DNA from: Carideicomes alvinocaridis
GTDB taxonomy: Bacteria; Pseudomonadota; Alphaproteobacteria; Rhodobacterales; Rhodobacteraceae
NCBI GenBank assembly: GCA_005473895.2
Contig: SRJI02000046.1
Location: 1-38,175 of the forward strand
Reading direction: 5' to 3'
Length of the DNA: 38,175 nt
Shown piece after piece: positions 8,605 through 16,160 of the stretch. The translations under genes were made by a program, and so were the position numbers. Below the pieces are notes generated by a model. It searched no databases, was not told the origin of the DNA, and saw nothing but the letters and a program-made list of their open reading frames with translations. Every line of letters starts with the position of its first letter. Within the stretch, counting starts at the first letter, position 1.

Positions 8605-9012
8605 AGAGCCGCGTCGTGCCTCCTGCCGGCCGTGGCGCTGGCGGCGGCGGGCGCGCCCGCCATGGCGGAGGGTGCGCGGCTGAGCCTCGATTGCGACTTC
8701 GTCACCGCCTGTTCCGAGGACGGCACATGCGGCGAGGGCCGGGGGCCGGTGCGCTTCGAACTGGCGCCGAAGGAGACCGACGCGGCGGGGGCCGGCAGCT
8801 ACGCGGTCACCGTCGACGAGGGCGAGACCATGGCGGCAGAGGGCCTGTCGCGGACCGGTCCCTTCCTCTGGCAGCCCTCGGACGGCACGCGGATGGTGCT
8901 GACGCTCACCTCGGGGACGACCGCGCTCTGGGTGCGGCAGGTGACCGAGACCGGAACCGACGCGCCGCCCTCGGCCGAGATTGACCTCATGACCTGCGAG
9001 ATTGTGTTCTGA
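8599..9012 (+). CDS. Small exported four-cysteine protein in the amino-acid ABC operon (unrecognised)
   Basis: I do not recognise this 137-residue protein. It begins with a signal peptide (MKRAASCLLPAVALAAAG, then APAMA before the cleavage site). The mature part has four cysteines, three clustered near residues 32, 38 and 44 (DCDFVTACSEDGTC) and one four residues from the end (Cys133), which suggests two disulfides in a small beta-rich domain. The frame is open from an ATG at 8488 that overlaps the LivF stop, but the signal peptide only makes sense from 8599. Its TGA overlaps the LivH ATG (TGATG at 9010-9014), so it is translated with the importer. It may assist the binding protein or permease; that is inference. 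Confidence 0.75.
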   Translation: MKRAASCLLPAVALAAAGAPAMAEGARLSLDCDFVTACSEDGTCGEGRGPVRFELAPKETDAAGAGSYAVTVDEGETMAAEGLSRTGPFLWQPSDGTRMVLTLTSGTTALWVRQVTETGTDAPPSAEIDLMTCEIVF

Positions 9013-10022
9013 TGGAACTGCTCAACGCGCTGATCGCGCTTTCCAACTTCGTCCTGGTGCCGGCCATCGCCTATGGCAGCCAGCTTGCCCTCGGCGCGCT
9101 CGGGGTGACGCTGATCTACGGCATCCTGCGCTTTTCCAACTTCGCCCACGGCGACACGATGGCGATGGGGACCATGGTCGTCATCCTCGTGACTTGGTGG
9201 TTCCAGTCCATGGGCCTCAACCTCGGCCCGTTGCCCACGGCGCTGCTGGCCCTGCCCTTCGGGATCCTGGCCTGTATCGGGCTCCTGCTGGGGACCGACC
9301 GGGTGGTCTATCGCTTCTACCGGGCGCAGAAGGCCAAGCCGGTCATCCTCGTCATCGTCTCCATGGGCGTGATGTTCGTCTATAACGGCATCACCCGCTT
9401 CATCATCGGGCCCGACGACCAGCGCTTTGCCGACGGCGAACGCTTTTTGATCTCGGTACGGGATTTCCGCGAGATGACGGGGCTGGAGGAAGGGCTGGCC
9501 ATCAAGACCTCGCAGGCGCTGACGCTGGTCACCGCCGTGATCGTCGTCGCGATCCTGTTCTGGTTCCTCAACCGCACCCGCACCGGCAAGTCGATGCGCG
9601 CCTATTCCGACAACGAGGACCTGGCGCTGCTGTCGGGGATCAACCCGGAACGGGTGGTCATGGTCACCTGGATCATCGTCGCGGCGCTGGCCACCGTGGC
9701 CGGCACGCTTTACGGGCTGGACAAGACCTACAAGCCCTTCATCTTCCTGCAGCTCCTGCTTCCGATCTTTGCCTCGGCCATCGTCGGCGGGCTGGGCTCG
9801 CCGCTGGGCGCCATCGCGGGCGGCTTCATCATCGCCTTCTCCGAGGTCACCATCACCTATGCCTGGAAGAAGGTGCTGAGCTTCGTGCTGCCCGAAAGCC
9901 TCGAGCCCTCGGGCCTCGTGCAGCTGCTGTCCACCGACTACAAGTTCGCGGTCAGCTTCGTGATCCTGGTGATCGTGCTTCTCTTCCGGCCGACCGGCCT
10001 GTTCCGGGGGAAATCCGTATGA
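9012..10022 (+). CDS. Branched-chain amino acid-type ABC transporter permease (LivH-like)
   Basis: The 336-residue inner-membrane protein has about eight or nine hydrophobic segments and the LivH blocks GALGVTLIYGILRFSNFAHG near the N-terminus, TRTGKSMRAYSDNEDLALL in the coupling loop, and the glycine-rich SAIVGGLGSPLGAIAGG near the C-terminus. It forms the transport channel with the LivM-like protein. The ATG overlaps the stop of the small Cys protein, and its own stop overlaps the next ATG (ATGA at 10019). A loop of about 40 residues (GPDDQRFADGERF and on) is somewhat longer than in LivH and may face the periplasm. Confidence 0.92.
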   Translation: MELLNALIALSNFVLVPAIAYGSQLALGALGVTLIYGILRFSNFAHGDTMAMGTMVVILVTWWFQSMGLNLGPLPTALLALPFGILACIGLLLGTDRVVYRFYRAQKAKPVILVIVSMGVMFVYNGITRFIIGPDDQRFADGERFLISVRDFREMTGLEEGLAIKTSQALTLVTAVIVVAILFWFLNRTRTGKSMRAYSDNEDLALLSGINPERVVMVTWIIVAALATVAGTLYGLDKTYKPFIFLQLLLPIFASAIVGGLGSPLGAIAGGFIIAFSEVTITYAWKKVLSFVLPESLEPSGLVQLLSTDYKFAVSFVILVIVLLFRPTGLFRGKSV

Positions 10023-11323
10023 ACGACATGCTCCGCAACACGCTGCTTTTCGTCGGCATCGCCGTGCTGATCCTCGGCGCCGGTTTCGTCCAGAGCTGGA
10101 ACACCGCGCTGCTGATCCTCAACATGGGGCTGATCTCGGCCATCATGAGCCTCGGGGTGAACCTGCAATGGGGCTTTGCCGGGCTGTTCAACGTGGGCGT
10201 GATGGGCTTTGTCGCGCTTGGCGGGCTGGCCACGGTGCTGGTCTCCATGCCGCCGGTCGGCGAGGCCTGGGCCGCCGGGGGGCTGCGGGTCCTGGGCGGG
10301 CTGCTGCTGGGCGGCCTGACGATCGTCGCGGCGATCCTGCTGTTCAACCGCATGAGCCCCGGGCGGACGCGCGGCATCGCCGTGACCGTGCTGCTGGTGG
10401 TGGGCTTCGTCATCTACCGCGCGGTGTTCGATCCCGGCGTCGCGGCGGTGGAGTCGGTGAACCCGGCCGCCGCCGGCTATCTCGGCGGCTTGGGCCTGCC
10501 GGTCCTGCTGGCCTGGCCGGTGGGCGGGCTGCTGGCCGCGGGCGCCGCCTGGATCATCGGCAAGACCGCGCTCGGCCTGCGCTCCGACTACCTGGCCATC
10601 GCCACGCTGGGGATCGCCGAGATCCTGGTGGCGATGATCAAGAACGAGGACTGGATGTCGCGCGGCGTGAAGAACGTCATCGGCCTGCCCCGCCCCGTCC
10701 CCTACGAGATCGACCTGCAGAACGACCCGGGCTTCGTGCAGAAGGCGACCGATCTGGGGATCGACCCGGTCACCGCCTCGTCGCTCTACGTCAAGCTGGG
10801 CTACGGGCTGCTGTTCGCCGCGGTGCTGATCGTGATCTTCATCCTCGCGCAGCTGGCGCTGAAATCGCCCTGGGGCCGCATGATGCGCGCCATCCGCGAC
10901 AACGAGACCGCGGCCGAGGCGATGGGCAAGGACGTCACCCGCCGGCACCTGCAGGTCTTCATCCTGGGCTCCGCCGTCTGCGGCATCGCCGGCGCGATGA
11001 TGACCACGCTGGACGGTCAGCTGACGCCGGGCACCTACCAGCCGCTGCGCTACACCTTCCTGATCTGGGTGATGGTGATCGTCGGCGGCTCGGGCAACAA
11101 CCTGGGCGCGGTCCTGGGCGGCTTCCTCATCTGGTGGCTCTGGGTCGAGGTGGAGCCGATCGGCCAGTTTGTCATGGGCGTGGTCACCGCCGGCATGGCC
11201 GACGGCTCGGCGCTCAAGGAGCACCTGCTGGATTCCGTGGCGCATATGCGGCTGCTGACCATGGGGGTCGTGCTGCTGCTGGTGCTGCGCTTCTCGCCAC
11301 GCGGGTTGATCCCGGAGAGATAG
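10019..11323 (+). CDS. Branched-chain amino acid-type ABC transporter permease (LivM-like)
   Basis: The 434-residue membrane protein is the second permease subunit. It shows the LivM-type segments SLGVNLQWGFAGLFNVGVMGF, LRSDYLAIATLGIAEI, the cytoplasmic coupling loop SPWGRMMRAIRDNETAAEAM and the C-terminal VGGSGNNLGAVLGGFLIW. It starts at the ATGA overlap with livH, a sign of coupled translation. It is longer than many LivM proteins because of extra hydrophobic segments between residues about 80 and 180. It is the last gene of the operon; a hairpin follows. Confidence 0.92.
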   Translation: MNDMLRNTLLFVGIAVLILGAGFVQSWNTALLILNMGLISAIMSLGVNLQWGFAGLFNVGVMGFVALGGLATVLVSMPPVGEAWAAGGLRVLGGLLLGGLTIVAAILLFNRMSPGRTRGIAVTVLLVVGFVIYRAVFDPGVAAVESVNPAAAGYLGGLGLPVLLAWPVGGLLAAGAAWIIGKTALGLRSDYLAIATLGIAEILVAMIKNEDWMSRGVKNVIGLPRPVPYEIDLQNDPGFVQKATDLGIDPVTASSLYVKLGYGLLFAAVLIVIFILAQLALKSPWGRMMRAIRDNETAAEAMGKDVTRRHLQVFILGSAVCGIAGAMMTTLDGQLTPGTYQPLRYTFLIWVMVIVGGSGNNLGAVLGGFLIWWLWVEVEPIGQFVMGVVTAGMADGSALKEHLLDSVAHMRLLTMGVVLLLVLRFSPRGLIPER

Positions 11324-11342
11324 GCGCGACCGCGAAGGATGA

Positions 11343-11371
11343 GCCTGCCCGCGGAGGTTTCCCGGGCAGGC
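11343..11371 (+). terminator. Hairpin after the amino-acid ABC operon
   Basis: GCCTGCCCG (11343-11351) and CGGGCAGGC (11363-11371) form a perfect nine-bp stem with an 11-base loop, 20 bases after the LivM stop. A T-rich run (CTCTTTTC) comes about 18 bases later, so termination here is likely but not textbook. Fragments resembling the interspersed repeat lie here too, including TTCATCCTTCCCGG at 11393-11406. Confidence 0.5.
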
Positions 11372-11444
11372 CCCGGAGGCCCCCGGGCTCTTTTCATCCT
11401 TCCCGGGCCGCGCTATGGCAAGGGCCGCATCAAGGGAGCCCAGC

Positions 11445-12065
11445 ATGGCCGAAAGCGAGCAGCCGCAGATCTACCTTGTCACCCCGCCGGAATTCGAGCT
11501 GGGGCGCTTTCCCGACCAGCTGGCGCGCGTGCTCGACGCGCAGGAGGTGGCCTGCGTCCGCCTCTCGCTCGGCACCCGCGACGAGGACCGGATCAGCCGT
11601 TGCGCGGATGCGTGTCGCGAAGTGACCCATGCCCGCGACGTGGCGCTGGTGATCGACACGCACACGGTCCTGGCCGAGCGGCTGGGCCTCGACGGCGTTC
11701 ACCTGACCGACGGCGCGCGCTCGGTGCGCAAGGCGCGCAAGGCGCTTGGCCCCGATGCCATCGTCGGCGCCTTCTGCGGCACCTCGCGCCATGACGGGAT
11801 GGGCGCCGGCGAGGCGGGCGCCGATTACGTCAGCTTCGGCCCCGTGGGCGAGACGACGCTGGGCGACGGCACCGTCGCCGAGGCAGAGCTGTTCGAATGG
11901 TGGTCGCAGATGATCGAGGTGCCGGTGGTGGCGGAAGGCGGGCTCGATACCGACCTGGTCCGCCAGCTGGCGCCTTTCACCGACTTCTTCGGCCTCGGCA
12001 CCGAGATCTGGGAAGAGGACGACCCGGTCGCCGCCCTAGCGCGGTTCCGGGCGGCCATGGGCTGA
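11445..12065 (+). CDS. Thiamine phosphate synthase-like protein (ThiE/TenI family, divergent)
   Basis: The 206-residue protein has the TIM-barrel pattern of the ThiE/TenI family: IYLVTPPEFEL at the first strand, DGVHLTDG mid-chain, GADYVSFGPVGETT for the phosphate loop, and PVVAEGGLD for the following strand. ThiE joins hydroxymethylpyrimidine diphosphate and thiazole phosphate to make thiamine phosphate. The usual PTxTK signature after GP is replaced by GETTLGDG, so the diphosphate-binding Lys is not evident; activity is uncertain. The ATG at 11445 has GGGAG six bases upstream. No thiamine riboswitch or other thi gene lies nearby. Its end overlaps that of the convergent olsA-like gene by 30 bases. 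Confidence 0.75.
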   Translation: MAESEQPQIYLVTPPEFELGRFPDQLARVLDAQEVACVRLSLGTRDEDRISRCADACREVTHARDVALVIDTHTVLAERLGLDGVHLTDGARSVRKARKALGPDAIVGAFCGTSRHDGMGAGEAGADYVSFGPVGETTLGDGTVAEAELFEWWSQMIEVPVVAEGGLDTDLVRQLAPFTDFFGLGTEIWEEDDPVAALARFRAAMG

Positions 12066-12896
12066 GCCTCCGGCCAGCGCCTCTTCCACGCCTACTCGGA
12101 CCGACTCACCGGCTGCCTGCGCCAGCACCTTGCGGTCGGCGAAATCCGCGACCCGCAGCGGCGGGCGATAGCTCAGCACCACCTCCCCCCGCCGCACGTG
12201 GCCCATGATCCGGACCAGGTGCGTGGCGAAATCCATGTCCCCCCACCAGCCATAAAGCCGCGGATCGGCGCCCGCCGGCGGGTGGTAGGTCACGCTCACC
12301 GGCTGGATCCAGAGCCTGTCGCGCAGCTCGGCATGGAGGAAGGCCGAGAACAGCGTGGACTTGAACGGCAGCACGCGGCGGCCATCGGTCGAGGTGCCCT
12401 CGGGAAAGAAGCACAGGTGATGTCCCGCCAGCAGCCGCCGTTCCAGCGCCTGCTGCTGGTTGCGGGCATCGCGCCGGTCCCGCCGGACGAAGAGCGTGCC
12501 GATGGCCCGCGCGCCAAAGCCGATGCCGGGCCAGCGCGCGACCTCTTCCTTGGCGACGAAATACACCGGCTCCCCGCCGTTCAGCGCGAAGATGTCGAGC
12601 CAGGAGGAATGGTTTGCCACGATGGCCCCCGGCACGCCCATCGGCCGCCCCTCCACCCGCAGGCGCAGGCCCATCACCCGCAGGGCGTTGCGCAGCGCGA
12701 AGCGGCTGATCCGGGGCGAGGCCGGTCGCCGCGAGCCGCAAAGCGGGCGTTCCACGGCACGCACCAGCAGGAACACCGGCAACAGGCCGAAGATCAGCAG
12801 CGCCACGGCCGGCAGGCGCAGGGCGACTAGCGCCCAGCCAAGCGGCGTGACGCGGGGGCGCGGCGGCGGGTCCACCGACTCCCAGGTGAGGCTCAC
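12036..12896 (-). CDS. olsA: Lysophospholipid acyltransferase, OlsA-like (ornithine lipid synthesis)
   Basis: The 286-residue protein is a PlsC-family O-acyltransferase with one or two hydrophobic segments near residues 20-45, the catalytic HX4D motif in VANHSSWLDIF, and the acceptor-site block CFFPEGTSTDG. Its start overlaps the OlsB stop by four bases (ATGA at 12893-12896), so the two are co-translated. In the OlsBA pathway OlsB makes lyso-ornithine lipid and OlsA adds the second acyl chain. The olsA assignment rests on this pairing; by sequence alone it could be a general 1-acylglycerol-3-phosphate acyltransferase. The 3' end overlaps the ThiE-like gene on the other strand. Confidence 0.87.
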   Translation of the reverse strand: MSLTWESVDPPPRPRVTPLGWALVALRLPAVALLIFGLLPVFLLVRAVERPLCGSRRPASPRISRFALRNALRVMGLRLRVEGRPMGVPGAIVANHSSWLDIFALNGGEPVYFVAKEEVARWPGIGFGARAIGTLFVRRDRRDARNQQQALERRLLAGHHLCFFPEGTSTDGRRVLPFKSTLFSAFLHAELRDRLWIQPVSVTYHPPAGADPRLYGWWGDMDFATHLVRIMGHVRRGEVVLSYRPPLRVADFADRKVLAQAAGESVRVGVEEALAGGSAHGRPEPR

Positions 12897-13654
12897 GACA
12901 CCCGTTCCCGCTGGTAGACCGCCCTCTGGCGCGGGCTCAGCCGCTCGGTATCCATCACCAGGCAGACATCCACGGTGTTGAAGGCGCGGTCGATGAAAGC
13001 CCCCTCGCCCACGTGACCTCCGAGCCGCAGGTATGCCTTGATCAGGGCCGGCACCTGAAGCATGGCGGCGCGGCGGTCGATCGCGGATTCCGGCAGCAGG
13101 TCCATCCGCTGGTAATCGCGCGCCCGCACCCGCAGGTCGTCCGGCGCAAGGTGGCGGTGATGCAGCAGCGACAGCGGCGCCGCCAGCCGCTCGATATCCG
13201 TGCCATGGAAGCTGGCCACCCCGAACAGCACTTCGATCCCGTGGGTCTCCACGTAATCCGCAAGGCCCTGCCAGAGGTGGAACATCGCCGCCCCGCCCCG
13301 GTAATCCGGGTGAACGCAGGAGCGACCCAGTTCCAGCAGCCGACGGCCGCCGCGCCTCAGCGGGCCAAGATCGTATTCATCCTCGGAATAGAATTGCCCG
13401 GCCTCGCGCGCACGGTCCCCGCGAAGCAGGCGATAGACGCCGACCACGGCATCCTGCGCCGCCTCGTCCACGAGGATCAAGTGGTCGAAATAGGGGTCGA
13501 ACCGGTCCCGCTCCAGCCCCCCGGCATGGTCCACCATAGCCCCGTCGCCGCCCAGCTCTTCCACGAAGACTCGGTAGCGCAGGCGCTGCGCGGCCTCGAG
13601 TTCGGCCGTATCCGCCGCGAGGCGGACGCTGAACTGCGGATCGGCAGCCGTCAT
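12893..13654 (-). CDS. olsB: L-ornithine N-alpha-acyltransferase OlsB
   Basis: The 253-residue protein is an acyl-ACP-dependent GNAT-fold enzyme of the OlsB/autoinducer-synthase-like type. It shows AAQRLRYRVFVEELG near the N-terminus, a DHLILVDE strand, LELGRSCVHPDYRGG in the middle, and LFGVASFHGTD followed by a long acyl-binding region. OlsB transfers a 3-hydroxyacyl chain to ornithine, the first step in phosphate-free ornithine membrane lipids. AGGGGA lies eight bases before the ATG at 13654. It forms an operon with the downstream acyltransferase. The upstream gap holds a TTGCG-ATAG-CGCAA palindrome; no convincing PhoB box was found. Confidence 0.9.
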   Translation of the reverse strand: MTAADPQFSVRLAADTAELEAAQRLRYRVFVEELGGDGAMVDHAGGLERDRFDPYFDHLILVDEAAQDAVVGVYRLLRGDRAREAGQFYSEDEYDLGPLRRGGRRLLELGRSCVHPDYRGGAAMFHLWQGLADYVETHGIEVLFGVASFHGTDIERLAAPLSLLHHRHLAPDDLRVRARDYQRMDLLPESAIDRRAAMLQVPALIKAYLRLGGHVGEGAFIDRAFNTVDVCLVMDTERLSPRQRAVYQRERVS

Positions 13655-13723
13655 TCCGCGATCCCCTGATCATCCCGTCTGCCGCGTTTCTAGGCAAGGC
13701 CCGGCGGCTTGGCAACAAATCCA

Positions 13724-13737
13724 TTGCGATAGCGCAA
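13724..13737. promoter_or_regulatory. Palindrome upstream of olsB
   Basis: TTGCG-ATAG-CGCAA is a perfect five-bp inverted repeat with a four-base centre, 70 bases upstream of the olsB start. Its arms resemble those of the palindrome before sitA (24970-24986). It could be an operator; no regulator is assigned. Confidence 0.3.
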
Positions 13738-13760
13738 CTGACACCACTCTCCTTAAAAGT

Positions 13761-13799
13761 GTTTACAGAGTGAAGTCCTCTCACTAACCATTTGTAAAC
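13761..13799. promoter_or_regulatory. Nested inverted repeat in an AT-rich gap after the DUF3553 gene
   Basis: GTTTACA (13761-13767) pairs with TGTAAAC (13793-13799), and inside it AGTGA (13769-13773) pairs with TCACT (13781-13785). The block starts six bases beyond the DUF3553 stop and, read on the reverse strand, is followed by CTTTT. It may therefore act as that gene's terminator, or as a two-arm operator before olsB. It is clearly more AT-rich than its surroundings. Confidence 0.45.
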
Positions 13800-13804
13800 C
13801 GAAG

Positions 13805-13987
13805 TCAGGTTTCCATGGCCGGCATAAGCGCGACGCGAGAGGAATCGATCACCATTTTTCCCTCATCGGGGAACGTGACCGTGATGCGCCCGTTGATGTT
13901 GGACTGCACTTGGCCGACGCCCCAATCGGGCCGGTCCGGGTGCCGCACCAGCATCCCGGGTTCGAGGAAGGCATTCAGATCGTCCAT
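13805..13987 (-). CDS. DUF3553 family small protein
   Basis: This 60-residue protein matches the DUF3553 pattern: MLVRHPDRPDWGVGQVQS, a short GRITVTFPDEGK strand pair and a final VIDSSRVAL. The fold resembles the small beta-barrel of CarD/UvrD C-terminal (Tudor-like) domains, which bind RNA polymerase or nucleic-acid partners, but no function is proven for the family. The ATG at 13987 is 29 bases from the divergent chpT start, too close for two separate promoters, so at least one promoter must overlap the other gene. An AGGTG sits upstream. Confidence 0.8.
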   Translation of the reverse strand: MDDLNAFLEPGMLVRHPDRPDWGVGQVQSNINGRITVTFPDEGKMVIDSSRVALMPAMET

Positions 13988-14016
13988 TCGGGGGCACCTG
14001 TGGAGAGAGGAAAGAC

Positions 14017-14634
14017 GTGAAAGACGTGAAAGACATGGGAGAGCCTAACGTGAACATCGCCGCGCTGATAGGGTCGCGGATATGTCACGACCTGATCAGC
14101 CCGATCGGGGCGATCAATAACGGGCTGGAATTGCTGGAAATGTCGGGCGCGCGCGAGGGGCCGGAAATGGCGCTCATCAGCGAAAGCTGCGCCGATGCCA
14201 CGGCCCGGATCAGGTTCTTCCGCGTGGCCTTTGGCGCCGCCCCGGAGGGGCGCGATATCGGCTCCGGGGAATTGCGCGACATCATCGCTCCGCTGGTCCG
14301 GCCCGGCCGGCATCGCATCGACTGGCGCCCGGAAGAGCCGCTGTCGCGGGCCGAGGCGCAGATCGGCTTCCTGGCGCTGCTCTGCGCCGAAAGCGCGCTG
14401 CCCCGAGGCGGGGAGATCGTGATCGACCGCGTGGCGGACCGCTGGGTCGTCCGGGCCAGCGGCGACGACATTTCCACCGAATGCCGCGGCTGGCTGGCGA
14501 TGGAGCATCCGGGCATGGCAGCCGATCTGCCGCCGGCTCGGGTGCAGTTCCTGTTGCTGCCGCAGGTCGCCGCCGCGCTCGGCCGGCAGGTGGAGGTGCG
14601 GCGCGACGACACGTGGCTGGAACTGAAGATCTGA
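14017..14634 (+). CDS. chpT: Histidine phosphotransferase ChpT
   Basis: The 205-residue protein carries the ChpT H-box SRICHDLISPIGAINNGLELL, with the phospho-accepting His at about residue 24, followed by a degenerate ATPase-like domain that lacks nucleotide-binding motifs. ChpT passes phosphate from the kinase CckA to CtrA and CpdR, controlling the cell cycle in Caulobacter and motility or gene-transfer agents in Rhodobacterales. The start is uncertain: GTG at 14017 follows GGAGAGAGG by six bases; ATG at 14035 has no good site; GTG at 14050 follows GGGAG by eight. The first codons are a direct repeat of GTGAAAGAC. It is divergent from the DUF3553 gene and convergent with proA. Confidence 0.9.
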   Translation: MKDVKDMGEPNVNIAALIGSRICHDLISPIGAINNGLELLEMSGAREGPEMALISESCADATARIRFFRVAFGAAPEGRDIGSGELRDIIAPLVRPGRHRIDWRPEEPLSRAEAQIGFLALLCAESALPRGGEIVIDRVADRWVVRASGDDISTECRGWLAMEHPGMAADLPPARVQFLLLPQVAAALGRQVEVRRDDTWLELKI

Positions 14635-14660
14635 CCCCGCGGGCGCGGCCGGCGCGGGTG

Positions 14661-15923
14661 TCAGGCCCGCGTCGTGCCGTCGCCGGTGACCAGGTACTTG
14701 AAGCTGGTCAATTGCTCGGCCCCCACCGGCCCGCGGGCATGCATCTTGCCCGTGGCGATGCCGATCTCGGCGCCCATGCCGAACTCACCCCCATCCGCGA
14801 ACTGGGTGGAGGCGTTGTGCATGAGGATGGCGCTGTCGAGCCGGGCAAAGAACCGCTCGGCAGCCGCATCGTCCTCGGTCAGGATGGCCTCGGTATGGGA
14901 AGAGCCGTAGCGGCGGATATGGGCGATGGCCGCGTCGATGTCGTCGACGATGCGCGCGGCGATGTCCATGTCGAGGTATTCCCGGCCCCAATCCTCGTCG
15001 GTGGCGGGGATCGTGCCCTCGAATTGCAGGCCCTCGCCCGCATGGACGCGCACGCCCGCCGCGACCAGCGCCGCGATCACGTCGCGGCCCAGCGTCTCGG
15101 CCAGGTCGCGGTGGATCAGCAGGCATTCGGCGGCGCCACAGATGCCGGTGCGCCGGGTCTTGGCGTTCAGCACGACCTCGAGCGTCTTGGCGGGGTCCGC
15201 AGCGCGGTCGATATAGACATGCACGATACCCTCGAGATGGGCAAAGACCGGCACCCGCGCTTCGCGCTGCACCAGGCCGACGAGCCCCTTGCCGCCGCGC
15301 GGCACGATCACGTCCACCGTATCGGTCATGGTCAGCAGCTCGGTCACCGCCGCCCGGTCCCGCGTCGGCACCAGTTGGATGGCATCCTCCGGCAGACCGG
15401 CCGCGCGCAGCCCCTCGACGAGGCAGGCATGGATGGCGCGGGCGGAGTGAAAGCTCTCCGACCCGCCGCGCAGGATCACCGCGTTCCCGGCCTTGAGGCA
15501 GAGCGCCCCGGCATCGGCGGTGACGTTGGGCCGGGATTCGTAGATCACGCCAACCACGCCCAGCGGGGTGCGGACACGGCGGATATGCAGGCCCGAGGGC
15601 ATGTCCCATTCCGCGATGGTGGCGCCCACGGGATCGTCCTGCGCCGCCACGGCGCGCAGCCCGTCGCAGATCGCGCCGATCCGCGCCTCGTCCAGCATCA
15701 GCCGGTCCATCATAGCCGGCGACAGCCCCTTTTCGCGGCCAAACTCCATGTCCTGCGCATTGGCGGCGATGATGGTGTCGCGCGCGGCCTCTACGGCGTC
15801 GGCGGCCTTTTCCAGAGCCATGCGCTTGGCCTCGGGCGTGGCGAAGGCCAGCTCGGCGGCGGCAGCTTTCGCGCGGGCGCCGATATCGGCCATGAGGGCG
15901 GGGATGTTGTCGAGATCTTTCAT
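14661..15923 (-). CDS. proA: Glutamate-5-semialdehyde dehydrogenase (gamma-glutamyl phosphate reductase)
   Basis: The 420-residue protein is ProA, which reduces gamma-glutamyl phosphate to glutamate semialdehyde with NADPH in proline synthesis. It shows the family blocks [46 protein letters not shown], the catalytic-Cys region [15 protein letters not shown], and [19 protein letters not shown] near the C-terminus. The start MKDLDNIP at 15923 gives the usual length; the ribosome site (AAGAG) is modest. It lies behind proB on the same strand, after a 237-base gap that holds an interspersed repeat. Confidence 0.96.
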   Translation of the reverse strand: MKDLDNIPALMADIGARAKAAAAELAFATPEAKRMALEKAADAVEAARDTIIAANAQDMEFGREKGLSPAMMDRLMLDEARIGAICDGLRAVAAQDDPVGATIAEWDMPSGLHIRRVRTPLGVVGVIYESRPNVTADAGALCLKAGNAVILRGGSESFHSARAIHACLVEGLRAAGLPEDAIQLVPTRDRAAVTELLTMTDTVDVIVPRGGKGLVGLVQREARVPVFAHLEGIVHVYIDRAADPAKTLEVVLNAKTRRTGICGAAECLLIHRDLAETLGRDVIAALVAAGVRVHAGEGLQFEGTIPATDEDWGREYLDMDIAARIVDDIDAAIAHIRRYGSSHTEAILTEDDAAAERFFARLDSAILMHNASTQFADGGEFGMGAEIGIATGKMHARGPVGAEQLTSFKYLVTGDGTTRA

Positions 15924-16065
15924 CGGGCGGCTCTTGCTTTGAACGGAGACTTGCTCTGGCGGGCCTGTGCCCCGGCAGAATGTCCCGGGGTCAGGGTGCC
16001 ACAGCGGGCGGGACTTGGGAAGACGGCGGCGTCGGGCGCCCCGGCCCGGCAAAGGCACGGGCGGC

Positions 16066-16108
16066 CCCTGCGGGAGCCTCCGGCGGGAGTTTTTCGGGCA
16101 AGATGAAG
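16066..16108 (+). repeat. Rhodobacteraceae-type interspersed repeat, copy 3
   Basis: This 43-base copy differs from copy 2 (8562-8604) by a single base. It lies in the 237-base gap between proB and proA, oriented against their transcription. It again ends in AAGATGAAG, but here the ATG leads only to an antisense frame over proB, which I do not call. Confidence 0.8.
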
Positions 16109-16160
16109 GGAGCCTGTTGCGCGCCGGTCCTGCCGGGGGTGGATGCGGTGAGGGGCAGCA

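Noticed and set aside
11324-11444. Possible thiamine riboswitch before the ThiE-like gene
   Set aside because: No thi-box CTGAGA core or matching stems were found in the 121-base gap; the hairpin present belongs to the end of the transporter operon.
9938-11446. Open 502-codon reverse frame opposite the LivM-like permease
   Set aside because: It is antisense, very rich in His, Gln, Asp and Arg, and shows no start signal. The forward gene has clear membrane segments.
12036-12065. The 30-base overlap of the ThiE-like and olsA ends as an antisense control site
   Set aside because: Convergent ends often overlap in compact genomes, and no hairpin or conserved signal was visible here.
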